From: Hydnum rufescens UP504
Taxonomy: Eukaryota > Basidiomycota > Agaricomycetes > Cantharellales > Hydnaceae
Length of the DNA stretch: 64,000 nucleotides
Reading direction: 5' to 3'
NCBI GenBank assembly: GCA_014904985.1
Contig: MU129012.1
Location: 97,421 to 161,420 of the forward strand
Of the stretch, positions 17,198-30,139 are shown piece after piece (position 1 is the stretch's first letter; every line of letters starts with the position of its first letter). Both the position numbers and the translations under genes were made by a program. The notes beneath the pieces were generated by a model. The model worked only from the letters and a program-made list of their open reading frames with translations, did no database searches and was not told the origin of the DNA.

Positions 17198-17363
17198 AAC
17201 TCTACAATAATTGCCAAGTCAAGAAGTCGGCGATAGCCGGGCGAAAAATAGCACACATTGAAAGACTCTTTTGGTATTGGTGGCGATGCACAGTCATTGC
17301 AGGTGCTCGTGTTCGCAATGTTGCTATAAAGTGAGAGAATATCTGCCTTTGTCCTAGATCATA

Positions 17364-20300
17364 TCAACCTTTCCCTGTATAGCGCTGTTTGTCATACTCC
17401 TTCCACAATATCTTTAGCATTGTTCTCCCTCCATCATCCAGCATGGCTGTCATAATCGAATCTCTCCCGTGCTCCCCATCATATCACACAAAGCAAATAA
17501 CCCTGGTTCCAGCTCCCCACGTATTGGTGGGAAAATTGGGAGAGAGGATCCGTAAGCGCCCGCAAGTAGGCGGTCAAAACGTACGGTGCGTGTTTGGAGA
17601 AAGGCTGTGCCAAAGACTGCGCCTTTCCTGCGGAATCTATTCGTGATGGCGGGATTCGGACACTGTATTTAGTCATGAGACTCGTCAGAAGACGGGCAAG
17701 CGATTTCGCATTGTCAGCACCGAGAGGATAAGATGAGTTTATCCAGGTGGGTAGTGTATCAGTCACAGAACGCCGTTGTCGAGCACCGAGATCCGGGCGC
17801 ACAGCTCGAAGAATTTCTAAAAGGCGACTCAAAACAGCCGATAAATGGGGCAAGGCTGTAGCGACCAGATCACGCCGTTGTCGTACCAAGGTGGTGGCGA
17901 TAGACACAATGTGTTCATAAGTCGCGCCTCAGTCTCGTCCTCATGCGAGACAGCCCCAGAGAGCATTTTCGCCAAGATGAGGAAAATACATCCAATGTCA
18001 ACCGTACGTAAAGACAGGGGCTGTCAAATGGAAAGGTGGGCACAACGTCAAGTGAATCCCTGCGTGGAGCTTACCCGTTCGGTGCATTGATGCAAGATGA
18101 AACGTAGCGTCTGCAACGTGAGCTGTTGTGTACGTATACTAGAGTGGGCCAGACTCTGCAAACATTGGGTTGTGTGTTTCTGGTTTATTTTATGGGCGCC
18201 TGAATTAAGTAAGACAGAATTAGACAGATTCCATTCGCAGGGATGGCGCGCACAAACCTTCGGGAGAGTAGCGCATTAATACATCCGATAACCGAATCAT
18301 TGTAATAAGCTCAGTTGGTGGTTGAGATACAGATGTCAGAGCCCAATAGATTCCATCAAGCGCAAACGCATATCGTTCGTAGATGACGCTTTGGAGTATT
18401 TAATCAGGGCGACATCAGCTTCGTCATATTCTGCGAAATGTTCTGCATGAGATCCTGTACTTCGAGTGAAAGCAGGAGTCTATGATCTAACCCGACGTCC
18501 CGAGCATACGACACAATGCAATGTAGTCCGCCAACATGTTCTGGCCAGGGACTTTACAGGAGAAATGTCAACAACCAGGAAATGATTTAGAATGTGAAAT
18601 TGTACCAATAATCCCCAGCCATCTACGGAACTGGAGCACAATGCAGAAGGCCTGGACGAGTGAAGCCTTGGTGAGGGATATTTGGGTCTCCGACGACGCC
18701 ACTTCCAACAGACAGGAGCGAAGATAGCTGAATATGCGGGTCGATAATTCTCGCATATGATGCTGCTGATCCAAAGGTATTCTAATGGGAAGACGCGAGT
18801 GGTGAATTACATAGGAGCGAGCGGTAAAGCGTTGTGACTCACTTAACGATTTCGATATTTTCTGACATGATTCGAAGTAGAAGTAGGAGGCACTGAAGGT
18901 CGAGACGATGGATAGGTGCCTCAGACGTCAGTGATAGAAGATGTGAAAAGGAGTTCAACACTGAGTTGATGACATTGGCATCGCCCCTGAGCAACGATTT
19001 TACGGCGCCACTACAGGAGATGATTTGAACGACAGATATTACGACGCATCCAGTTGAGCATCCGCTTACGTGTAGGCAATATCCAGCAACTTCAAAGTAG
19101 TCTCGGAAAAAAGATCGGTCGCACTGTCAGCCACCCCTCTCGGTGAACTCATGTATATCATCAATAGGACATTTGAGGACTGCACAAAGTAGGTCATGCC
19201 AAGAAGTGATTCATGAATGAAACAACGTACGAACCAGTATGTCAGTATTCCCAGTTTCTTGAGCAACATGGAGCACGAAAGTGCGAAGTAAAATTCGTTC
19301 CTCAATGGATGCAGTTGGCCCATGGGATTTCTTAAATCCCGACTTCCTCACTCCCTCCCCACGGCTAACGGGGTCCGACAGAGCGCAAGCCAAATATACA
19401 TCAGCAGCAAGTGCTCGTCGGACAAATTCCGCACGAGCCGAGCGAGTAATGTAATCCACGGGAAGCGCAAGTATGATTCGAAATGCCGCAATGGCTTCCG
19501 AAATCTCGAATGAACCTTCTATCGGCGGGTCTCCATTCTCAACGCACCGCAGGTAAAGATCTATGTCGATTTTCAGTAACACGATCGTTCGTGCTTCCAT
19601 TGCGGCAAGCAACGCAACTGCATACATTAGGTAAGAAGATGATATTTCAACACAGAACAGGTTATCACGTACCGCGGATATTCGCACATTCCCATAATAA
19701 GGCGGAGGACAAGGTTCGACGAATAATTGCAGCAAGGGTAAGGGAAGAAGATTCGGAGGCAGGCTCTAACCTGTCATAGGTGTTGTGTTCAAGTAGCAAG
19801 TCCACCACCCGAGCAATCTGGGGTGAGGAAGCATAAGCACTAGGAAAAGAGAATGTTTAATTGGCTTTGTCGATGGCGAGGCCGTCTGGAAAACGCACTC
19901 GAGGACTGGAAGCCAGCGATCGAGAAGTACGTCCCACAGGGCAATCGCAATAGTGGGTGCCTCTTTGTTTAAGTCTGATAGTGAGCCTGTCCACGTTGTC
20001 TGCACGGCGACCTCAGAGGAAACCTCAAGCCGGTTTATAAGTGTGTCGAAGAAAGAAGTTGAAGGCTCCAAGAGCGGGAAGTAGAGGGGCAGATAGTGCT
20101 GGAGGCATGTTCGCGCCTGGGTAGAGCAGAGATCTTAGAGAAAATGCCCTGACGTACATAAACTATAAGAAACTCACGATTTCGATGGCTAGTTCAGGTA
20201 AAACATTCGGGGATTCGAAAATCGGCTCAAGATTAGCGCCAATCTCCTTCAGGTCGTTGGGAGACGGAGGAGCAGCCTCCCAGATTGAGCCTGCCGTTTG

Positions 20301-22488
20301 GGTGGCATAAGCAAGTCTAAGCATCGCGGCTCCCACCAGTTCGATTTCGTCTTGATTTACCGCAAGCTGCTGCTTTTTATTGACAGATGCTGTCAACGCA
20401 CGGATTGCGGGTCGTATAAGATTGTCTTTCAGGTGCACTACTCGCCGGCCCAAATCCTGGATAATGTCTGCAGACAGGGCCTTCAAAGGCAACGATCTGA
20501 TTGTCCCAACGATGAGGCGCGTAATGAGGGAAAGTCGAGACGCGAATGGATGGATATCCACACTCAGCCTTCGCCTTTTCTTTGCGGGGCCAGTATCATC
20601 GAGGAGATTTGAAGGAAGAGCAGTGCGGGCTTCATGATCCTTCCAAAGACTAGACAGAGTATCTAGTAGCATGCCGATGACTGAAGATGTTTGTGATGGT
20701 GTGAGGAAGGTGGATATAGCCAAGCTGAGCTGATCTTGATACTCGGCGCACAGGATGGGTCCTTTGGAAATAGTAGAATAGGTCCGAGTTTCCACGATCA
20801 CCTCAGCGAGTGTTTTCACGAGCATGTGCATTAGCTTATCGAGGGTTCTTGTCTTGGTGTGATAATTAAGCTGCAGTTCTAGAAATTCCAGTGCGGTTGG
20901 TCGAATTGACGAAGGAAACTGCCAAATATGCCCCTTTGAGTAATTTCCATAGGAATAGAAAAGTCGATGCACACTAACGGACGCCAGGGCGGAAAGCACA
21001 GCAGGAATTATCGGTGTCACCAAATCATAATCGAGATGAGCGAGAACGACAAGAAATCGTGCTGCGAATTCTGCTAAAGGGCCCTCTGAAGCAAAATAAA
21101 TTAGACCGGAAGATCTCGCAAGAGGCGGAAACACCAATACAGCTAACCTTGATTGGATTGACCGAGTAATTCAACAGCCAAGACTGCCTGGGAAATAACG
21201 AACTCCCGGCCTTTCGTATCTGAGCTCTGATACAGAGCTTCGTCTTCCATGACAAGAAACAATTCGAGTTTGGCCTTCCAACAGGACTCAGCGAAATCCC
21301 GCACTTCAGTCTTACGAGAAGTCGTCTCGATAACATTAAAACACATCAGAAGGAAGTCCATGCCGGCTTGTTTGACTTGGGATTTGGGAGAAATGCGACT
21401 CTCAGTTTGGCCTGCTTGAAAGATAACGGTCCGATATTTGCGAACGTACTCCACAAAGAAGCGGAGTAATGGCGGAAGGATACGGAGGATAGAACGAAGC
21501 AATGTAGACTGAGTAGGTGCGGAATTTATTTTTGACAAAAATGAACTAAGGGTGGCAGATGAAGAGGTCTTGGGGCTTGGATCTTGTGGTCCAAGTTGGT
21601 TTCGCAGAACGTCGGAATTGAATAGAACCGCACTTCCAACCGCGACGATTCGAACGTCCAAATTTCGCAGAGTAACGTAATGACCAAGATTCGAGTGACA
21701 TTGCACCCAATCTTGCAAGCTGTTTTCTACGAATGTAGCGTAGGTCTAGATAGGCTTGGTTAATAATTGTGCTGGGGATAGACTCGTGCGATCATTACCT
21801 TTTTCTTGCTTGAGTACTCTGAGAAAGTTTCCACAAAGGCGTCCACAGCAATGAGTGCAAGACTGGATAACGGATCGTGGTGTTCCTGTTCCGAATCCGT
21901 ATCTGTTGGCGAAGGAAGTTCTTTACTGAATGCAGCAATCGTTGTGCAGAAACACTCGAATAGGGCGTCGTAGTTTGCCTTGGGGAGAGCAAGCGGAGAG
22001 ATAATTCGGAATACTTTTAGGGATTGGGATAATACAGCCATTGATAAGTTAGGGATGTTTCGAATCAAAGTTGATAGAACGGGGAATGTTGGCATGCGAT
22101 TTAATAAGGGAGTAAGCCACAGTGCGGTAGATTTTGATATTCCCATGGCACTGGATGGATGCACACTGTCCTCAGACAGAATTTTGAATAAAAGTCCCCA
22201 ATATCGCTCGTCCAATAGAGGATTAGTTTGGCTAGAATATTCTGGTTGCAGCATTTTTCCCATTTAAAAGGATGTGCAAACTTACGGATCACGTCCTTTG
22301 TCCTTCAGAAATCTCGAAAGAATCCACTCAGTGATCAAGCTCAGGTTTACTGGGACGTAAAATGAGCGAGCTATCCAGGCTTGGGTAGCCAACTCAATTT
22401 TGGAGGGACCATTGGGATGAGGAGGATCTGGGGAGCCTTTTAATGCCTTGATGAAAGAATCCGACGATGCCAGATGGTTCGCCATCAT
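17364..22488 (-). CDS. URB2: Urb2/Npa2-family nucleolar ribosome-biogenesis protein (multi-exon)
   Basis: The N-terminus is MMANHLASSDSFIKAL (ATG at 22488) and continues to a TEWILSRFLKDK segment. Long helical-repeat exons follow: about 22250-21780, 21718-21143, 21137-20163 (with a basic PAKKRRRLS stretch, possible nuclear signal), 20071-19766, 19735-19211 and 18774-18568. The final exon (17907-17364) carries the Urb2 signature: SLARLLTSL, KHAPYVLTAYL, ELEPGLFALCD and a C-terminal LWKEYDKQRYTGKG. In yeast Urb2 acts in early assembly of pre-60S particles in the nucleolus. Single-base shifts near 17525 and 17458 break the C-terminus, and the region 17910-19210 is poorly resolved. It lies in tandem with AROM (166 bp between) and divergent from ALG10. 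Confidence 0.8.
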
Positions 22489-22590
22489 GTTTTGGTTGGA
22501 CTCCACCACGCCAATACAGAACTCGACTCGGTCGTTGCCGCAGGGGCTAGTTAGCATAACCAACACTGCCACTTGTCACCACGAATAATC
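22489..22590. promoter_or_regulatory. Shared divergent promoter region of URB2 and ALG10
   Basis: Only about 100 bp separate the two opposing start codons (22488 on minus, 22591 on plus). Any promoter must therefore be bidirectional or overlap the coding exons. No clear TATA box was seen. Confidence 0.6.
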
Positions 22591-24540
22591 ATGGCCGGGA
22601 TGTCACAGGAAACGATACAATACGCAGCGTATGCAATGTTGAACATTGCGGTGGCCCGCGAAGTAAACAGCATCGTAATCTCCCCATACATGGTACGCTG
22701 TGTTATGTTTATTGTTGGAGCGCGAGCTAAATGTTTGGGTAGGATGAACCTTTCCATGTGCCTCAGGCTCAGGCCTACTGTAATGGGGATTGGACTGTCT
22801 GGGACCCAAAGATTACGACACCACCCGGACTGTGATTACCCTTCGAGTCCAATTTCACGCACGGTGCTTGACTGACTCCCGATGTAGATACGTTTTGTCT
22901 GTTATTCTAAAACGTTTATTTATCTTCAAATGCACTACGGGAATTCTTCGCCTGACCAACGTACTTCTCCTTCTGACACTCCCCCCAATATTATCTCATC
23001 TGCTGGCGACAATGCGGCGCATTAATCCACCGCGGTCTCTCCTCGAACCTACCACAGAGTCTATAGTTATATCAGCCTTTCCAATCGCTTGGTTTTTTTC
23101 CTTCCTATATTACACCGAACTTGGTAGCCTCGTTTTTGTCTTGGCGTGTCTCTGGGCCGCGATGAAGGACAGACATTGGCTCGCTGCTTTGGTGTGAATC
23201 AAGTGCGAATGATCTCCGAGTAACAATACTTATATATCCTTGTAGTTAGGTCTTACTAGCTGCAGCTTCCGTCAAACCAACATTATCTGGGTCCTGTACG
23301 CTCTGGGAGCCAGCTCATTGCTGACCCTTCACAGAAAAGCACGAATCAATGCACAAAACGCGGACTCCCATAGAGTGGCTCTGCTCCACGATCCACCGGT
23401 TTGTTTTGCTTCAATTTGTGAGTTCCCGGGTTTAGGGGAGCGTTATGTCCCAACTTACGAAGACCCGAAGATGACCTTTCCAAAAGCATTACTTCCGTAC
23501 CCCACGCTATAGTGCCAATCATGCCCTCCTTTCTTCCATATACGATCTTGGCCGCCGCTTTTTCGGTCTTCATCGTATGGAATGGAGGCATTGTTCTCGG
23601 TTCGTATGTTTACATGTCATCCTAAAACCTGACCACCTCTTTAACGCCTGGTTGGTAGGCGACAAATCGAATCATATTCCACAGCTGCATGTCCCCCAAC
23701 TACACTATTTCGTCGGCTTTTCCACGGCTTTAGGACTCCCAGTTCTAGTATCAGGTCCCGGTGGCCCTGTATACCTCTTTAGACAAGTCCGAAATCGCAT
23801 GTTTGGTTCTCTCCGGTGTGTCTTGTCTCCCGTGACGCTCGTCTTCTCTCGCTTACGTTAATGAAATAGCCGGATTCTCTTAACGATGATGCTCACATTC
23901 AGGAATCGCCGTATCAGTGCATTTCTTCACGTGAGCACCCAAATTCACAAACGTTTGTGAAAACTTACCAGGCTGAGGTGGATTATTTCGGTGTGGAAAA
24001 AAAAGCATCCACCATCCCTTCCTATTATCTGACAACCGGCATTACACATTCTACGTGTGGAATCGCCTCTTCCGCCGTCACCCAGTCGTCCCGTACTTGT
24101 TATCTCCTGCATACCTCGTCTGCTACCACATGTGGTTTATTCGTGTGTACTGTCCGCCGTGGCCTGTTTCCATATCCAGCCAACCTGATAGCCCGGACCG
24201 GAGTGCGAATCCACCTCCCCCTTCGAGTGGATCAGGCGAGTCGTCCCGGGGTACTCCACCACCACCCGATCCGGACGCTAAGACGCTCCTCCAGTGTCTG
24301 CTCCTGCCCATATGTCTTGTCCCAACGCTCCTCCCGACGCCCTTGTTAGAACCTCGGTACTTCCTCATCCCGTACACCCTCCTTCGCTTACAGATCGAAC
24401 CGCCAAAGAGGAATGGACCCGGCGTGGGGTCCGGCTGGGCCATTATAATCGAAGGCGTGTGGTATGGCGTGATCAACTGGATCACCATGTTTGTTTTCCT
24501 ATATCGAGAGAGAGAGAATGTCGGAAGGTTCATGTGGTAG
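22591..24540 (+). CDS. ALG10: Dolichyl-phosphoglucose alpha-1,2-glucosyltransferase (DIE2/ALG10 family)
   Basis: This ER multi-pass enzyme adds the third and last glucose to the lipid-linked N-glycan precursor. ATG at 22591 ([10 protein letters not shown]); an in-frame ATG at 22573 is possible. Exons: 22591-22692, 22743-22831, 22888-23191, 23246-23429, 23471-23599, 23659 to about 23860, and about 24000-24540. The introns join in phase. Family motifs are clear: [17 protein letters not shown] then [12 protein letters not shown] (the conserved luminal DExFH...ITTPPGLY block), [66 protein letters not shown] and a C-terminal VGRFMW before TAG at 24538. A Pro/Ser-rich loop (about 24170-24280) is an insert. 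The exon structure between 23860 and 24000 is unresolved. The first exon overlaps the minus-strand promoter zone of URB2. Confidence 0.92.
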
Positions 24541-24827
24541 AATAAATAAACGAAAAATTGTCATAAACGTATCGTGAGTATGTAATCCTACAACCCAAGG
24601 CATTAACAAGGCTATCAAATACAACGAGCACCGAACAAGAAAAGAACGTCTATACTAGTTGGATGCAACGAAGATCCTGCAAACAAAACCAAAACCAGAA
24701 GAAATAAACGTCGCCCTTGAATATACTGTAATCGTCTTCGTCACACCGGTCCGATATCGATGGAAGCAACGTAAAATCCGAACTTAAAATCCAACTTTAG
24801 AACGCCTCTACGGTTCGTGCCTCCCTA
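24541..24827. other. Convergent intergenic region ALG10 / TLC gene
   Basis: About 290 bp, AT-rich, with no ORF, hairpin or repeat. It presumably holds the two 3' UTRs. Confidence 0.6.
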
Positions 24828-26095
24828 TTATGGCCATCCCTGAACTCCCGATACGCGTCCCGCATCCCCCGACCAACAGCCACAGCCCCGCGCACCGCGA
24901 TAACAGGGGCGCGCGCAGGGGGGAACGCCTCGCCGATGAATTGCACAAGGCGCCGCACAGCTCTTCGCCATCGTCTCTGAAAGACCGGCGCGCGCGTACA
25001 GCGCCGGTCTCTGCGGCGTGGCGGGGGATGCTGGGCGGGGGAATCCTGAATGACGCTGGGCGCGGGGGAACCGGTGCCGGGCGGGCGTCGTTTGTAACGT
25101 CTGGGTACTTGGGGGATACGACTTGTCCTGCTTTGATGATTGCGATGCAGACAGAGGTTCTTGGGTCTCTATCTCGGAGGAGGTGGATACCAAAGACTCG
25201 GTGGAAGACACAAGATTGGGCTCCTTGTGGTCGGCTTTCGCGCTCTTGGCTTCCTGGTTGGCAGCGGCCAGAATAGAGCGATTCCGGGCTCGCTTGATAA
25301 AGCCGTTGATACATCCTGAAAACCAGACGACATGCATTGGGAATGCGAGGGCGAAAAGACCGGCTGGCCAGAATGATCCGCCGACGGCGGCATGTCGTGC
25401 AGTAGGCATGAGAACGAGCGTGAAGAGCACCATATGGAAGACGATGCGAGTGGAGAAGAACAGGATAGAGAAAAGGATGTCATGTCTTAAGGCGGGGAAT
25501 ATGTTGGAGGCGGCTAGGAAGCAAGTGGGGGCCTCCATAACAGCAGCAAGCATAAATATGTTCGTCCAGTCCCAGGAGATTAGGAAGTGGACAAGGATAA
25601 AGTACACAGGGTGATGCACCCATCCCATGATTCTAAGGGGTAAAGCAAAAGAGGGGGTCATAAACAAACCGTCCTCTAGGGACCTCTGATTCTCACATTG
25701 TAACGCGGTCTCTGTAATATATGGATCCCATGAACAGGTCACTAAGTTCACGGGCATGATGTAAGGTCTTGATGGATAGGGACGAGGGGGACGGCTCACG
25801 AAAAAAGATAGGCTTGGAAGACACGACAAGCAGTCTCGGATAGCCAACGCGCTTGCATCAAAACGGCCACGTCGCCTCTCTTTCGAGCGAGATCCAGAAC
25901 GAAAGGGAGGCTTGCGAGGGTCATGGCCGCACTTCCCAATCCTGTAAGGATCCAGGATCGTTGCTTGGACGTGCGGAAAAAGGGCAGGCCAGCATGAAAA
26001 AGCGCGATAAAGAGGCCGCAGAAGGCAACGAAGGCCCTGTATCCTGTGGGGATTGAGCTCAACGTGAGGGCCACCAGGGAGGATGAGGAGGGCAT
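24828..26095 (-). CDS. TLC-domain (TRAM/LAG1/CLN8-like) multi-pass membrane protein
   Basis: ATG at 26095 (MPSSSSLVALTLSS). Exons 25800-26095, 25697-25741 and 24828-25632 join through introns of 58 and 64 bp, the second in clean phase. The first exon gives two or three hydrophobic helices, then AYLFS|DLF. The third begins IMGWVHHPVYFIL, the TLC-type histidine pair, followed by a helix, MEAPTCFLAASNIFPALR and a long FSILFFSTRIVFHMVLF helix, all typical of the TLC fold. The C-terminal 110 residues are Ser/Gln- then Arg/Pro-rich and probably cytosolic. TLC proteins act in the ER or plasma membrane on lipids. The closest class (ceramide synthase-like or TLCD-like) cannot be decided, and no Lag1 motif is evident. 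Confidence 0.7.
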
Positions 26096-26672
26096 GCCTG
26101 CCGCGACAGGGAGGAAGGGAGTGCAAAATGTAAGGAACGAAATTGCTTTTTAAAAGCTGGCACCGTCCGGCAAAGATTTCCAAATAGGGGCTAGTAACTG
26201 ATTAGGCCGTGCAGTGCTGGGCAACGCTGATTGGCTCGGCTTCGCACACGTTCGAACCCCCTCTCCACCATTCCCATTTTGCACCACTTTTGGCTACGGG
26301 CTACCACGAGCACGTTGAATTTTCCTACGGATGTTTTTCCCCATCGAATGTCTTACAGTAAAAATATTTGTTTTTCTGTGAAAGGAAGAATTTACGTATT
26401 GGTAGAGTTAAAATACAAGGGGCAACGATGATGCCATGAAAAAGTACATGTTTCAGGGAACCATCACTGTAGCCGAACGCGAGCGAGAGTGCCCCAGAAT
26501 CCAATGAAATTAACGGATGAAATGTCAATCCCGTATTGAAGCTATGTGCAGAACTAACAATATATTAAAGTAAAACCACCGTTCGCAGCAGAGCGTCCGA
26601 TTGGGAGCAGGCACCCCCAATAAAGAGGAGTCATACAAAAAGAGAGAAATTACGGGAATAAGCAATGTCCGG
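26096..26672. other. Intergenic region, no feature recognised
   Basis: It contains the presumed promoter of the TLC gene and the 3' region of the next minus-strand gene. Short ORFs on both strands (for example 26231-26431) lack supporting features. Confidence 0.5.
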
Positions 26673-28560
26673 TCAGCGGTAGAGGCTCAACACCCCCCCT
26701 TCGTTCGTACCATCGTGCATAATCACACCTCTCGCGTTGGGCGCCGTGGGGCGTAAATTGTCTATCACAAGAGAGCGAGATGACGTAGAGAAGGATGGGG
26801 AAGACAGTGCAGAATGAAAGGAAGTCGTCATCCCGTCCTCGAGGTCATTCTCTGAAGGGGTGGACCTAGGCACGGAAGATTGCGGGGACGACGGATCTGA
26901 CAAAATGATCGATGATGGCCTTCGAGGATTTCTCGGAGGAAGTGGAATGGGATTCGAAGTCCACGACTTGGAGCGCAGACGTCCCGTGACTTGAAGAGCG
27001 TCGCCATTGGTAGGTCTAGGGAGGTCAGACACCCCCACAGGAGGCGCAGTCTGGACCCAGACTTCTGGGCCACGCGACTCCGCTATCCCATGTTCTTTCC
27101 TAACACTCTCTGGCAGTGGCGGAACGGGTGGAACTGAGGTCTCTTGCAGATAGCGTCTTGGGTCGAGGGAGCCGAAAGAGACGACGCGCTTAACCCCTTT
27201 AAGACCCTTTCCTTCCCGGAGGTGTACATCTGTTGGAGGAGTGTTGGAGCGTGAACGGCGACGTGGATTCATATCAGTAATGGGATGTCCCTCCAATTCA
27301 GTCACAAACGAGGACGGATCCGTCAATCGAATTGCAGGGGGACTGGGTTGGAAAAACGAGTGTGATTGAGAAAATGGGTCGGGCGTATTGTCGATGCCGA
27401 CTGCTGGTGATTGGGGAATCGGTGACAACTTGAACGGCACTGCCAATACCTCTACAGCGGAGCGACTCGCCACTCTGATCGCCTCCAGACTTTTCCGAGC
27501 CTTGGACTGCATAATCGAAAACAGATTAGAGTGGATCTGCATGAGAATCAAGGAGCACATACCCTTTTGGGGGGCGTCATTGAGTCAATTGAGGAAGTTG
27601 ATGGTGCACGACTGAAGGGAACAAATCAATCCCAATTCTTGTCAGGACCCTAGACAACACATACACTGGCGGTGGGCGTCTTCGTGGTTCGTCTGGGGGC
27701 TCGACAGGTGGTGCCGGAGGAAAGGGTTGCCATCGTCTCTGCTTTAATTCCTCGGCCAGCCTTTGATTCTCCTTGGTCAACGCATCATTAGCCTCCTGAA
27801 GGCCTTCCAGCTGCTTCCTACTCTCCTCCAGTTCACTGTCGGAGAGTAATCAGTTATTGGGCGTCCGCTGCGCCATAATATGTCGTGGTGAACACCCACA
27901 GTCTGATCCTTTTATACTCCGCCGTAGCATCCGCCTGTGCCCTCATAGAGCTGTCAAACAGGCCCGAAGAGTTAGAAACAATAATGATCTACGCGATGGT
28001 TAGGCATGACTTACCTTTTGAGGGCGCTCTCAGCCCGACATTTGCTCCTCCAGGCTGATTCAAGGCGAATTCGAGAAAGAGTTTCGCGAGCCTCTTCAGT
28101 AGCTACGGCAAGACGCCTGTACGGAGACAAGAGCCATGAGATTAATTGTCAGATGATATACTAGCCAAAGGCAGATACGCGCATGGTGATCATATCAGCG
28201 CGTTTTTTGAGTCTGCGGCGGATGCTGTTTTTATCCCTGAGCAAATGCGAAGTGACGGGCCGTCAGCTCAGTAGGCGAAGGGGGCTTTGAACGATATGAT
28301 AGGCTGCAAAAGAGAACAAAGGAAGACGTACGACCCTTTCCCTGCGGATTTGTAGAGGTGCACTTCACGATGTACGATATGCGCGTACAGGGCAATTCTT
28401 GCAGAGAGCAGAGCGATAGATGGAGCCTCCCCGGGACGAAGACTAACAGCTGATGTAGGAGAGCGGTGGTACCAGCTGGGCCGCGACGATTTTGATCGGG
28501 ACTTGCTCGAATGTAGAGGTGGATGAGGGAGTGTGGGAGGAAAAAGAGTGTTTTACACAT
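26673..28560 (-). CDS. Coiled-coil, largely disordered protein of unknown function (multi-exon)
   Basis: Read from the right. A Ser/Arg-rich N-terminal exon (about 28560-28340) has SRPSWYHRSPTSAVSLRPG followed by ALLSARIALYAHIVHREVHLY. A basic RRRLKKRADMITMR exon lies near 28160-28230. EEARETLSRIRLESAWRSK, a likely coiled coil, lies near 28020-28110. Next comes AEYKRIRLW near 27900-27950, then ALTKENQRLAEELKQRR near 27740-27790. The last exon (27560-26673) is Pro/Ser-rich with patches such as VPPVPPLPES and ends TGA/TAA-proximal SLYR. Several introns are canonical (for example GTAAGTC near 28015). The exact start and some phases are uncertain because the 5' part lies in a tandem duplication with indels. 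No catalytic domain is visible. A scaffold or cytoskeletal role is only a guess. Confidence 0.55.
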
Positions 28561-29113
28561 ACTACGCGGCGCGCCGCCAGTGCCTTAAAAATGAGGGACA
28601 GGGTGATGAGGTAGGGATATCACAAGGATATCAGAACCTTTGTTCGGGAACAGATGTTTGGTCCCGGTCCCGATTGAGTCACTACCACCTCCAATAACAA
28701 AGAGAGCGATCGTCTTTCTCCTTTTTTTTGTACATATTCCTTGCAAGACTATTGTTCCAGACCTAGCTAGGGCGACATTGTCGTCACTATGTGTGCCATT
28801 ATTACCATATCCATTCTTGGAGGCCGGAGGTGGTCGAGTTCCGTCGACTTCGTGAGCCACACTGTATAGTACATTACATGTCCTTTGCTTTTTTATGGTT
28901 CCTTCTGAGCTTTACATTTAGCTCACCCTATTTTGCAACCACCGAGGAAACAGCTACAGTAGTGCGTATTACTAGTCACTACTCCCATATACAGCAGCAA
29001 GATGATCAACCAATCAGACCCAGAGCGTGTGCTGCTGGAAACTGATTTGGTGAACATGGGTTCATGATCAACCTATCAACACATTCACTCTCGCCCATCA
29101 GGTTTCAGAGTAT
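28097..29113. repeat. Tandem duplication, copy 1 (1,017 bp)
   Basis: It matches 29114-30122 over its whole length with only scattered differences, mostly single-base insertions or deletions (for example GAAGGGGG versus GAAGGGG, GTGTTTTAC versus GTGTTTTTAC). It contains the 5' exons of the coiled-coil gene and its upstream region. Copy 1 is joined to the rest of that gene. Confidence 0.9.
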
Positions 29114-30122
29114 CAGTACTACGGCAAGACGCCTGTACAGGAGACAAGAGCCATGAGATTAATTGTCAGATGATATACTAGCCAAAGCGATACGCGCATG
29201 GTGATCATATCAGCGCGTTTTTTGAGTCTGCGGCGGATGCTGTTTTTATCCCTGAGCAAATGCGAAGTGACGGGCCGTCAGCTCAGTAGGCGAAGGGGCT
29301 TTGAACGATATTAGGCTGCAAAAGAGAACAAAGGAGACGTACGATCCTTTCCCTGCGGATTTGTAGAGGTGCACTTCACGATGTACGATATGGCGTACAG
29401 GGCAATTCTTGCGGAGAGCAGAGCGATAGATGGAGCCTCCCCGGGACGAAGACTAACAGCTGATGTAGGAGAGCGGTGGTACCAGCTGGGCCGCGACGAT
29501 TTTGATCGGGACTTGCTCGAATGTAGAGGTGGATGAGGGAGTGTGGGAGGAAAAAGAGTGTTTTTACACATACTACGCGGCGCGCCGCCAGTGCCTTAAA
29601 AATGAGGGACAGGGTGATGAGGTAGGGATATCACAAGGATATCAGAACCTTTGTTCGGGAACCGATGTTTGGTCCCGGTCCCAATTGAGTCACTACCACC
29701 TCCAATAACAAAGAGAGCGATCCTCTTTCTCCTTTTTTTTGTACATATTCCTTGCAAGACTATTGTTCCAGCCCTAGCTAGGGCGACATTGTCGTCACTA
29801 TGTGTGCCATTATTACCATATCCATTCTTGGAGGCCGGAGGTCGAGTTCCGTCGACTTCGTGAGCCACACTGTATAGTACATTACGTGTCCTTCGCTTTC
29901 TTATGGTTCCTTCTGAGCTTTACATTTAGCTCACCCTATTTTGCAACCACCGAGGAAACAGCTACAGTAGTGCGTATTCCTAGTCACTACTCCCATATAC
30001 AGCAGCAAGATGATCAACCAATCAGACCCAGAGCGTGTGCTGCTGGAAACTGATTTGGTGAACAATGGGTTCATGATCAACCTATCAACACATTCACTCT
30101 CGCCCATCAGGTTTCAGAGTAT
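29114..30122. repeat. Tandem duplication, copy 2 (1,009 bp)
   Basis: A direct repeat of 28097-29113 with no spacer. The junction falls in CAGTA(G)CTACGGCAAG. Copy 2 leads into unrelated sequence at 30123. The repeat may be a real duplication or two alleles placed head to tail by the assembler. Confidence 0.9.
29230..29571 (-). pseudogene. Duplicated 5' fragment of the coiled-coil gene
   Basis: It repeats the N-terminal exon seen at 28340-28560 (SRPSWYHRSPTSAVSLRPG), but the gene body is absent on its 3' side because copy 1 intervenes. It could serve as an alternative first exon if the duplication is real. It is meaningless if the duplication is an assembly artefact. Confidence 0.5.
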
Positions 30123-30139
30123 TCGGGGCCTATGGACTA

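Noticed and set aside
28585..28860. 91-codon minus-strand ORF (and its copy at 29596-29868)
   Set aside because: It is repeated only because of the tandem duplication. No domain is visible, and it is probably upstream non-coding sequence of the coiled-coil gene.
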